This document shows positions 43,067 to 51,209 of a DNA stretch of 64,000 nt, one piece after another. The notes beneath the pieces are model-generated. The model ran no database searches. It saw only the letters and a list, made by a program, of their open reading frames with translations, and was not told the origin of the DNA. This stretch comes from Lentimicrobiaceae bacterium (GTDB lineage Bacteria > Bacteroidota > Bacteroidia > Bacteroidales > F082): assembly GCA_015061295.1 (NCBI GenBank), contig SUWU01000003.1, positions 1 through 64,000 of the forward strand, given 5' to 3'. A program made the translations under genes and the position numbers. Positions within the stretch are counted from its first letter, which is position 1. Every line of letters starts with the position of its first letter.

Positions 43067-45066
43067 ATTTTAGGTTGGAATCGAGTTTTAAGCCAACGGG
43101 CGACCAGCCGCGAGCCATAGAGCTACTTAAACAAGGAATATTGAATGGCGAGCGGCATCAGACACTCTTAGGCGTGACAGGCTCTGGCAAGACCTTTACC
43201 ATAGCTAATATGTTGGCAGAACTGAATCGACCAGCTCTGATATTGAGTCATAATAAAACACTTGCAGCTCAGTTGTATAGCGAGTTTAAACAGTTTTTTC
43301 CACATAATGCTGTGGAATATTTCGTATCGTATTACGACTACTATCAACCAGAAGCCTTTATCCCTCAGACAAATACATATATAGAAAAAGATCTATCTAT
43401 AAATGATGAGATAGAAAAACTACGTCTCAGCGCGACGACATCGCTTTTGTCGGGACGACGCGATATTATTGTAGTATCCTCTGTTTCTTGTATTTACGGC
43501 ATAGGAAATCCTGATGATTTTGAAAAGAACGTAATTTATTTAGAAGTCGGCAAACAAATTCTACGAGATGATATGTTGCGCCAACTTTCTGATTCTCTTT
43601 ATAGTCGCAATGACATTGAATTTACTCATGGTAAATTTAGAGTTAAGGGTGACACCGTTGACGTATTTCCAGCTTACTCCGATATTGCTTATCGTATAAT
43701 ATTTTGGGACGATGAAATTGAAGAGATTGAGTCTTTCGATCCTATCAATGGAACTCGCATTGAGACTCTCTCAAGTCTGACATTATTTCCTGCTAACATC
43801 TTTGTGACTTCAAAAGACAAAATCAAATCAGCCACAAACGATATTCAACTCGACATGTTCAAACAAGTTGAATATTACAAAGAAATTGGCAAATATGAAG
43901 AAGCCAAACGACTTGAGGACAGAGTCTGTTATGATATTGAGATGATTAGAGAACTCGGATATTGTAGCGGCATTGAAAATTATTCTCGATATTTTGACGG
44001 TAGGGAGCCAGGGACTCGTCCTTTCTGTCTGATAGATTATTTCCCTGATGATTTTATCACTATCATAGATGAAAGTCATGTCACTGTACCACAAATACGA
44101 GGTATGTATGGAGGCGACAGGTCGAGAAAACAGACTCTAGTAGAATACGGTTTCCGTCTGCCTTCTGCATTAGACAATAGACCTTTGAAGTTTGATGAGT
44201 TTGAAGCTCTCACAGGACAAACTATTTATGTAAGCGCAACACCCGCCGATTATGAATTACAAAAGACAGAAGGTGTTTATGTGGAACAGTTGATACGTCC
44301 CACAGGATTACTTGACCCAATTATTGAAGTACGACCATGTAAAAATCAAGTCGATGATTTGATAAATGAAATACACCGCGTAGTAGAAGGAGGACAAAGA
44401 GTCCTTGTAACAACACTCACAAAGAAGATGGCAGAGGAACTGACTCGTTATCTCAACAATCTTAGAATCAATACTAGATATATACATTCTGATGTAGATA
44501 CATTGGAGAGAATTGAGATTATGACTGGGTTAAGGAGTGGCGTCTTCGATGTCTTAGTTGGTGTTAACTTACTTCGTGAAGGACTCGATTTACCAGAGGT
44601 TCAACTTGTTGCAATTATGGATGCTGATAAAGAAGGTTTCCTTAGATCAGAACGATCATTGACACAAACAGCAGGACGCGCCGCTCGTAATGCAGAAAGT
44701 TTAGTAATAATGTATGCTGATAAAATTACCGACTCAATGCAGAAAACAATTGACGAAACAGCACGTAGAAGAGAAATACAAATTGCCTATAATATTGAAA
44801 ATGGAATAACGCCAAAGACAATTATCAAATCAATTGACACCTCAATGAGCAAGACTCTTTCTAAACAACCAAAAGATTACCAATCTGTTGAAGAAAGGGT
44901 AAAATCCGTTGCTGAAGAATCTGTCGTGAGATATAAGTCCGAAAAAGACGTCAAAAAAGCTATATCTGAAGCTAAGAAAGAAATGGAAAAAGCAGTCAAA
45001 AACTTAGATTTTATGGAAGCTGCAAAATATAGGGACCTAATTATTGCATTAGAAGAGAGATTATAA
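43063..45066 (+). CDS. uvrB: Excinuclease ABC subunit B
   Basis: UvrB is the damage-verification helicase of nucleotide excision repair. Walker A GVTGSGKTFT (near 38), the beta-hairpin YYDYYQPEAF (near 92), helicase motifs TIIDESH and the GRAARN block, and a C-terminal UVR motif (residues ~625-667, where UvrC binds) are present. The length of 667 residues is normal. It overlaps the preceding gene by four bases (ATGA), making it the last gene of a six-gene unit that also contains mutL. Confidence 0.97.
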   Translation: MNFRLESSFKPTGDQPRAIELLKQGILNGERHQTLLGVTGSGKTFTIANMLAELNRPALILSHNKTLAAQLYSEFKQFFPHNAVEYFVSYYDYYQPEAFIPQTNTYIEKDLSINDEIEKLRLSATTSLLSGRRDIIVVSSVSCIYGIGNPDDFEKNVIYLEVGKQILRDDMLRQLSDSLYSRNDIEFTHGKFRVKGDTVDVFPAYSDIAYRIIFWDDEIEEIESFDPINGTRIETLSSLTLFPANIFVTSKDKIKSATNDIQLDMFKQVEYYKEIGKYEEAKRLEDRVCYDIEMIRELGYCSGIENYSRYFDGREPGTRPFCLIDYFPDDFITIIDESHVTVPQIRGMYGGDRSRKQTLVEYGFRLPSALDNRPLKFDEFEALTGQTIYVSATPADYELQKTEGVYVEQLIRPTGLLDPIIEVRPCKNQVDDLINEIHRVVEGGQRVLVTTLTKKMAEELTRYLNNLRINTRYIHSDVDTLERIEIMTGLRSGVFDVLVGVNLLREGLDLPEVQLVAIMDADKEGFLRSERSLTQTAGRAARNAESLVIMYADKITDSMQKTIDETARRREIQIAYNIENGITPKTIIKSIDTSMSKTLSKQPKDYQSVEERVKSVAEESVVRYKSEKDVKKAISEAKKEMEKAVKNLDFMEAAKYRDLIIALEERL

Positions 45067-45131
45067 TTCCTTTAACTTAATAGTTGCACCCGTTTACTTA
45101 TTTGTTAATCAAATATTGATATAATAGTTTG

Positions 45132-45139
45132 TACATTTG
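45132..45139 (+). promoter_or_regulatory. -7 box of a candidate small RNA
   Basis: TACATTTG fits TAnnTTTG but no ORF follows; a hairpin terminator appears about 125 bases later. No TTG at the ideal spacing is present. Confidence 0.45.
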
Positions 45140-45144
45140 CCTCA

Positions 45145-45292
45145 AAATTGGTTGGTTGTTTTAGGATCAAACAATGCTGGTATAGCAAATTTGTTTTTTT
45201 GTTGTTTTTGGTTTGTTTCATATCAGCGCTTTTCGATTGAGAAAATAAAGTTTGACCAAAGAAAAAAAGTCGGTTCTAAGCCGACTTTTTTT
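45145..45292 (+). ncRNA. Candidate intergenic small RNA (about 148 nt)
   Basis: The interval begins just after a -7 box and ends at a rho-independent terminator, yet ATGs inside are followed at once by stop codons. Local pairing is visible: TTGTTT (45156-45161) with AAACAA (45169-45174), and GCT/AGC (45176-45186). I could not match it to a known family such as 6S, tmRNA or RNase P RNA; it might instead be an extended uvrB 3' end. Confidence 0.35.
45262..45292 (+). terminator. Rho-independent terminator
   Basis: AAAAAAAGTCGG (45262-45273) pairs with CCGACTTTTTTT (45281-45292) across the loop TTCTAAG. It lies 196 bases beyond the uvrB stop codon. Confidence 0.92.
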
Positions 45293-45381
45293 ATTGTGTA
45301 AAATTCCACAATAATCCACAATATATAAATAACTGTTAATTCTATAAACTCTTGATATACTTAGATATATCATTTTACATC

Positions 45382-45406
45382 ATTGCGGTACAATCATTGT
45401 CGCAAT
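45382..45406. promoter_or_regulatory. Interrupted palindrome upstream of the RND operon (candidate operator)
   Basis: ATTGCG, GT, ACAAT on the left mirror ATTGT, CGCAAT on the right around a single C, i.e. 11 paired bases per side with two extra bases on the left. It sits 26 bases before the adaptor ATG, where a repressor of the efflux operon could bind. No regulator gene is adjacent. Confidence 0.4.
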
Positions 45407-45431
45407 ACACATCAATTTATATATCAATGTT

Positions 45432-46610
45432 ATGAGATTCGAAAGATTTATTATCAAGAACAAAAAACTTTTAGTTGTATTATCTATCGTTACAGTTATA
45501 GCAATACTAATTATTATTTTAACAAAGAAAGAAGAAGTAACACCTGTTTATCCTGTAGTAGAGATAGAGCAAGTCAAACAGGAAAATGTAGAGATATATG
45601 GAGAATATGTAGGAAGAGTAAGGGCACATCAATTTGTTGAGATAAGAGCACGTGTTGAGGGTTATCTTGAAGAGATGCTTTTTGAAGAAGGAACACAAGT
45701 GAGTAAAGATCAGGTGCTTTTTGTCATAAATCAAGATAGATATAAGGCGAGAGTTGATAAAGCGAAGGCACAACTTAATAAAGATAAAGCGCAAGCACGT
45801 AAAGCCGAGCGTGACCTTGAGAGAATACGCCCTTTATACACCCAAAATGCTGCAAGTCAATTAGATTTAGATAACGCAACAGCAGCATATGAGACTGCTA
45901 CAGCTTCCGTTACAATGAGTGAAGCCGATTTATACCAAGCAGAATTAGAACTCGGTTATACAGAAGTCATCTCACCTATATCAGGTTATATCAGTGAGAG
46001 TCAAGTGGATTTGGGAACACTCGTAGGACCTGGAGCGAAATCGCATCTTGCAACAATAATCAAGATGGACACCGTTATGATTGATTTCAGCATGACAGCA
46101 TTAGATTATCTGAAGTCAAAAGAGAGAAATGTAGAGTTAGGACAAAGAGACACATTACGTTCATGGCAGCCTTATGTAACAATAACATTAGCCGACAACA
46201 CAATATATCCACATAAAGGCTTAGTAGATTTCGCAGCGCCTCAAGTTGATGAAGTGACTGGAACTTTCTCTGTTCGTGCCGAGATGACAAATCCTGATAG
46301 AACCTTATTACCAGGACAGTTTACAAAAGTAAAACTGCTTCTCGATATGAGAGAAAACGCTAATGTCGTTCCTCTAAAATCTGTGGATATAGAAAAAGGA
46401 GGCGCATATATATATGTACTTAGAAGCGATGCCACAGTAGAGAGACGTTTCATAGAGATAGGCCCAGAGATAGGCAATAACGTTGTTGTAGAGAGAGGCT
46501 TAAGTGCAGGAGAATTTATCGTTACAGAAGGTTATCATAAACTAATGCCAGGCGATAAAGTGGAGTTTTATTATAAGAACTCAGACACTGACTCTGACTT
46601 TGGAGGTTGA
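45432..46610 (+). CDS. RND efflux periplasmic adaptor (membrane fusion protein)
   Basis: An AcrA-type adaptor of 392 residues that links the inner-membrane pump to the outer-membrane channel. It has an N-terminal membrane anchor (about 12-31) without a lipobox, a biotinyl-lipoyl half (EIRARVEGYLEEMLFEEGTQVSKDQVLF, split by a short coiled-coil hairpin ~105-150) and beta-barrel segments ending with VVPLKSVDIEKGGAYIYVL. It is the first gene of the efflux operon. Confidence 0.94.
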   Translation: MRFERFIIKNKKLLVVLSIVTVIAILIIILTKKEEVTPVYPVVEIEQVKQENVEIYGEYVGRVRAHQFVEIRARVEGYLEEMLFEEGTQVSKDQVLFVINQDRYKARVDKAKAQLNKDKAQARKAERDLERIRPLYTQNAASQLDLDNATAAYETATASVTMSEADLYQAELELGYTEVISPISGYISESQVDLGTLVGPGAKSHLATIIKMDTVMIDFSMTALDYLKSKERNVELGQRDTLRSWQPYVTITLADNTIYPHKGLVDFAAPQVDEVTGTFSVRAEMTNPDRTLLPGQFTKVKLLLDMRENANVVPLKSVDIEKGGAYIYVLRSDATVERRFIEIGPEIGNNVVVERGLSAGEFIVTEGYHKLMPGDKVEFYYKNSDTDSDFGG

Positions 46611-46640
46611 ATATTGATAGTTGACTAAATATATTTTAAG

Positions 46641-49600
46641 ATGAAAGTATCGTTTTTTATAGATAGACCCGTTTTTTCGATAGTTGTTTCTATGCTTATC
46701 GTCATAGTAGGTTTCATTGGCTTGACGATGTTGCCCATAGATCAATATCCTCAAATAACGCCACCTGTTGTGAAGATAAGTGCTTCCTATCCTGGAGCAA
46801 GTGCCGTTACCGTGGCACAGGCTGTTGCTACACCTATAGAACAGCAACTCAACGGAACTCCTGGAATGCTGTATATGGAGTCAACGAGTTCTAACTCAGG
46901 AGGCTTCAGTGCCTCTGTTACTTTCGACATCGATACAGATCCAGAACTTGCTGCTGTCGATATTCAGAATCGTATCAAACTCGCTGAGTCGAGGTTACCA
47001 GCAGAAGTGGTTCAGAATGGTATCAACGTGGAGAGACAGTCGCCGAGTCAACTGATGACTATATGTCTCACATCTTCAGATCCTAAATTTGACGAGATAT
47101 ATCTCAGCAACTTCGCCACTCTCAACGTCCTTGATCTGATAAGACGTATCCCAGGTGTAGGTAGAGTATCTAACATTGGTAGCCGTTATTATGCTATGCA
47201 GATATGGGTACAACCTGATAAATTGGCAAGCTACGGTCTTACCATAGCTGATTTACAAAAAAGTCTTAAAGATCAGAACAGAGAATCTGCTGCTGGAGAA
47301 CTTGGCAAGGCCCCAATGTCTAATGTAGATATCACAACACCAATAACAACGCAAGGTCGTCTCTCGACTGTGAGTCAATTTGAAGAAATAGTGTTGCGAG
47401 CCAATCCAGATGGTTCTTTAATAAGGCTTCGTGACGTAGCTAGAATATCACTTGAAGCTCAGTCGTATAATACAGAAAGCGGCATCAACGGAGAGAACGC
47501 AGCAGTATTAGGCATATATATGTTGCCTGGAGCTAACGCTGTTGAAGTAGCAGAGAAAGTGAAAGAAACAATGGAAGAGATTAGTCTTAACTTTCCTGAA
47601 GGTATGAACTATGAGATTCCTTTTGATATGACAACATATATATCAGACTCAATATCAGAGGTTTATAAAACATTATTTGAAGCATTACTTCTCGTTATCC
47701 TCGTAGTATTTCTCTCACTACAGAGCTGGAGAGCGACCTTGATACCACTGATAGCAGTTCCCATTTCATTGATAGGAACATTCGGTTTTATGCTGTTATT
47801 CGGTTTCTCCTTAAATATCTTAACATTACTCGGATTAGTTCTTGCCATAGGCATCGTCGTCGATGACGCTATCGTAGTAGTAGAGAATGTAGAACGCATC
47901 ATGGAGGAAGAACATCTGTCGGCATATCAGGCAACAAAAAAAGCGATGGAGTCACTAGTAAGTCCTCTCATAGCTACTTCATTGGTGCTGGCTGCCGTCT
48001 TTGTACCTGTTAGCTTTCTCGCTGGAATAACAGGCATCTTATACAAACAGTTTACGATAACCATAGTTGTGTCGGTTCTAATTTCAACGGTCGTGGCTTT
48101 GACATTGAGTCCCGTGATGTGCTCCTTGATATTGAAGCCTAAAGATAAAAATAAGAAAACCAACATAATATTTAGAACTGTTAACAATCTTTTGTTGTCA
48201 GGAGAAGAGAAATACAGTAATATCATTTCAAAAGTAGTAAGAAATCCTAAAAGAGTATTCTTCTGGTTTGGACTTGTCATCGTGTCTATTATCACGCTCC
48301 ATAACATCATCCCATCTAGTTTCTTACCTGTTGAAGATCAGGGTTATTTCACTGTAGAATTAGAATTACCTGAAAATGCCACCTTGGAGCGTTCTCGTAT
48401 CGTCGCCGACAGAGCTGTAGATTATCTCATGACATTAGACGAAGTGGATTATGTTCAAAGTGTTGTTGGTTCAAGTCCTCGTATCGGCACAAGTCAATCC
48501 GCCACTTCATTGACTGTCATTCTCAAGCCATGGAAGCAACGCGACAACAGCTCTATCGAAGATGTCATGGATAAAGTAAGACGAGAGTTATCTCGTTATC
48601 CAGAGGCAAAAGTATATCTCTCTTTACCTCCCGTCATACCTGGTCTCGGTTCTTCAGGTGGTTTCGAGATGCAGCTTGAAGCTCGTTCCGATGCTACCTT
48701 CGACAATCTCGTCGCCGCCACCGACACTTTGATGTATTACGCATCTAAACGTAAAGAGTTATCAGGATTATCATCATCGTTGAAATCGGAGATACCTCAG
48801 TTATATTTCGATGTCGATAGGGATAAGGCTAAACTTGCAGGTGTTCCTATGTCAGACATATTCTCTACAATGAAAGCATATACCGGTAGCGTTTATGTTA
48901 ATGATTTCAATCTCTTCAACAGAGTTTATCGCGTGTATATACAAGCTGAAGCAGAATATCGTCAGTCGCAAAACAATATCAATCTCTTTTATGTAAAAGG
49001 TGCTAACAACTTGATGATACCTTTGACATCGTTAGGTTCCACTTCTTATACGACAGGTCCTGGCAGCATAACACGTTTCAATATGTTCAATAGTGCAGTG
49101 ATAAGAGGACAGGCGGCACAAGGTTATAGCTCAGGAGAAGCTACTGCCATAATGGAAGAACTCGTTGAGAAACATCTTCCTAAAAATATTGGCGTTGAAT
49201 GGAGTGGCCTGGCTTACCAAGAGAAACAAGCAGGAGGCAAAACAGCCGTTGTATTAGGATTGGTGTTCGTCTTCGTATTTTTATTCCTCGCGGCTCTTTA
49301 TGAAAGTTGGATGGTGCCAATATCAGTCTTGTTGTCGTTACCTGTCGCTGCTCTCGGATCGTATCTTGGCGTTTGGATATGCGGATTAGAAAACGATATA
49401 TATTTTCAGATAGGTCTCGTCATGCTCATAGGTCTTGCCGCAAAAAACGCCATTCTCATAGTGGAGTTTGCTAAGTTGATGGTTGACAAAGGTGAAGACA
49501 TCGTTACCTCAGCTATCTCCGCCACACGTCAGAGATTCCGTCCAATACTCATGACATCATTAGCATTCATCTTAGGATTGATACCGTTAGTATTATCAAC

Positions 49601-49748
49601 AGGTCCAGGCTCTGCAAGCAGACAAGCCATAGGAACAGGAGTATTCTTCGGAATGATATTCGCATTATTCTTTGGAGTGATACTCGTTCCTTTCTTCTTC
49701 GTTATAGTATATAAAATAAAAGCCAAATTTAAAAAATCAAAAGTATGA
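46641..49748 (+). CDS. RND multidrug efflux permease (HAE1/AcrB family)
   Basis: The 1035-residue proton-driven pump has 12 helices and two large periplasmic loops. The N-terminus FFIDRPVFSIVVSMLIVIVG is typical of HAE1 pumps, and the proton-relay aspartates lie in GIVVDDAIVVVEN (D~407 and 408). It likely exports hydrophobic or amphipathic compounds such as bile salts, dyes or antibiotics. It is 30 bases after the adaptor and overlaps the outer-membrane channel gene by 4 bases. Confidence 0.96.
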   Translation: MKVSFFIDRPVFSIVVSMLIVIVGFIGLTMLPIDQYPQITPPVVKISASYPGASAVTVAQAVATPIEQQLNGTPGMLYMESTSSNSGGFSASVTFDIDTDPELAAVDIQNRIKLAESRLPAEVVQNGINVERQSPSQLMTICLTSSDPKFDEIYLSNFATLNVLDLIRRIPGVGRVSNIGSRYYAMQIWVQPDKLASYGLTIADLQKSLKDQNRESAAGELGKAPMSNVDITTPITTQGRLSTVSQFEEIVLRANPDGSLIRLRDVARISLEAQSYNTESGINGENAAVLGIYMLPGANAVEVAEKVKETMEEISLNFPEGMNYEIPFDMTTYISDSISEVYKTLFEALLLVILVVFLSLQSWRATLIPLIAVPISLIGTFGFMLLFGFSLNILTLLGLVLAIGIVVDDAIVVVENVERIMEEEHLSAYQATKKAMESLVSPLIATSLVLAAVFVPVSFLAGITGILYKQFTITIVVSVLISTVVALTLSPVMCSLILKPKDKNKKTNIIFRTVNNLLLSGEEKYSNIISKVVRNPKRVFFWFGLVIVSIITLHNIIPSSFLPVEDQGYFTVELELPENATLERSRIVADRAVDYLMTLDEVDYVQSVVGSSPRIGTSQSATSLTVILKPWKQRDNSSIEDVMDKVRRELSRYPEAKVYLSLPPVIPGLGSSGGFEMQLEARSDATFDNLVAATDTLMYYASKRKELSGLSSSLKSEIPQLYFDVDRDKAKLAGVPMSDIFSTMKAYTGSVYVNDFNLFNRVYRVYIQAEAEYRQSQNNINLFYVKGANNLMIPLTSLGSTSYTTGPGSITRFNMFNSAVIRGQAAQGYSSGEATAIMEELVEKHLPKNIGVEWSGLAYQEKQAGGKTAVVLGLVFVFVFLFLAALYESWMVPISVLLSLPVAALGSYLGVWICGLENDIYFQIGLVMLIGLAAKNAILIVEFAKLMVDKGEDIVTSAISATRQRFRPILMTSLAFILGLIPLVLSTGPGSASRQAIGTGVFFGMIFALFFGVILVPFFFVIVYKIKAKFKKSKV

Positions 49749-51109
49749 AAAGATATATAATGCTTATAGTATTGGCACTGCTATTCTCTTCGTGTAAGAT
49801 AGGTAAGAAATATACGAAGATAGAACTCGATATGCCTCAATATTATTCTGAATATTCAAACGACACCACTTCTTTTTCCGACATGAAATGGTGGGAGATA
49901 TATGCTGATAGCAACTTGATAAATCTCATCGATTCTACTCTTAAAAACAATAAAGACATGAAGATAGCAACAGCTAAGGTTAAGGAGATTGCTGCTTTGA
50001 AAAGAATAGATGTCGCTAATTTCTTTCCACAGATAAATGGCTCTGCATACGCTCAGAATGAAGGTCTTAACTACGGTGGCGATGATTATGGAAACGACTT
50101 TGAATTTGGAGTTAAGGCTAATATCTCATGGGAACTCGACTTATGGGGAAATCTGCGCTGGTCTAAAGAAAAAGGTGTCGCCGAGTACCTCTCCACCATA
50201 GAAGGTCAAAGGGCTTTGATGATGAGCTTGGTGGCAGAAGTTGCAGAGAATTATTTTGACTTGATGGCACTGGATAATGAACTGCGCATCGTAAAACAGA
50301 CTCTTATAGCTCGTGAAGAAGGAGTGAAATTAGCTAAAGTTCGTTTTGAGGGTGGACTAACAAGCGAGACTTCTTATCAACAAGCTCAACTTGAGTATGC
50401 CATGACAGCTACTCTCATCCCTGACTTAGAGAGAAAAATTACCATAAAAGAGAATGAGATACTAAAGCTTGCAGGAACTTATCCTACTGTAGTTGAGAGA
50501 GTCAAATATCATAATAACTTTATCCTGCCAGACTCTATACCATTAGGACTGCCTTCTGACTTGTTGGAACGTCGCCCTGATGTCAAGATGGCTGAACAAA
50601 AACTTATAGCAGCAAACGCATCAGTGGGTGTGGCTTATACTAATATGTTTCCAAGAGTCGCACTAAATACTAATATCGGTTTTGAAACTGATGAGTTCAA
50701 TACAATGTTGTCGTCGCCGATGTTTTTTATCGGAGCTAATCTGATGTCGCCTATTTTCAATATGGGTAAGAATCGTGCCAAACACAAGGCTCAACAATAT
50801 GCTTATGAACAAGAGTGTTATAGATATGAGAAAGTCGTTATCTCTGCTTTCTATGATGTGATGAATGCAATAGTTGAGTTTAATAAGATCAAAGATATAT
50901 ATCACACACGTCTGATGGTAGAACAATCAGCAAAGGCTACTATGGAACTTGCGCAACTGCAATATATTAATGGTGTTATCGGTTACTTAGATGTTTTAGA
51001 TGCCCAGAGAAATTATTTCAACGCTCAGATAAGTCTCAGTAACGCCTATCGTGACAAGCAGATTACAATGGTAAAGCTATATAAAGCCTTGGGTGGAGGA
51101 TGGGAATGA
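49745..51109 (+). CDS. Outer membrane efflux lipoprotein (TolC/NodT family)
   Basis: The 454-residue outer membrane channel has a lipoprotein signal (MKRYIMLIVLALLFSSC, Cys17). The NodT-type features are WELDLWGNLRW (near 134), the coiled-coil helices (about 185-215 and 385-420) and GLPSDLLERRPDVKMAEQ, characteristic of OprM-like proteins. It completes the tripartite pump with the adaptor and permease. Confidence 0.94.
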   Translation: MKRYIMLIVLALLFSSCKIGKKYTKIELDMPQYYSEYSNDTTSFSDMKWWEIYADSNLINLIDSTLKNNKDMKIATAKVKEIAALKRIDVANFFPQINGSAYAQNEGLNYGGDDYGNDFEFGVKANISWELDLWGNLRWSKEKGVAEYLSTIEGQRALMMSLVAEVAENYFDLMALDNELRIVKQTLIAREEGVKLAKVRFEGGLTSETSYQQAQLEYAMTATLIPDLERKITIKENEILKLAGTYPTVVERVKYHNNFILPDSIPLGLPSDLLERRPDVKMAEQKLIAANASVGVAYTNMFPRVALNTNIGFETDEFNTMLSSPMFFIGANLMSPIFNMGKNRAKHKAQQYAYEQECYRYEKVVISAFYDVMNAIVEFNKIKDIYHTRLMVEQSAKATMELAQLQYINGVIGYLDVLDAQRNYFNAQISLSNAYRDKQITMVKLYKALGGGWE

Positions 51110-51176
51110 TTGACAATGACAATGATATATCACTAAAAAAAGTCATTTTCAGCGTTAAAAGTCTTAGTCTTTTCAT

Positions 51177-51184
51177 TATCTTTG
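51177..51184 (+). promoter_or_regulatory. -7 box for the OPT transporter
   Basis: TATCTTTG lies 25 bases before the ATG at 51210. Confidence 0.6.
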
Positions 51185-51209
51185 CTAACAAAATAAAAAC
51201 TTTATTTGT

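Larger units (their letters stand above)
45067..45431. other. 365-base intergenic region between uvrB and the RND operon
   Basis: No protein-coding ORF is supportable. The region contains, in order, a -7 box at 45132-45139, about 120 bases of T/G-rich sequence, a strong terminator at 45262-45292 and an interrupted palindrome at 45382-45406 shortly before the efflux operon. Confidence 0.7.

Noticed and set aside
45383-45640. 85-residue plus-strand ORF with several Cys/Tyr before the efflux adaptor
   Set aside because: Most of it overlaps the adaptor gene in another frame, and its start falls within the palindrome; no family likeness.
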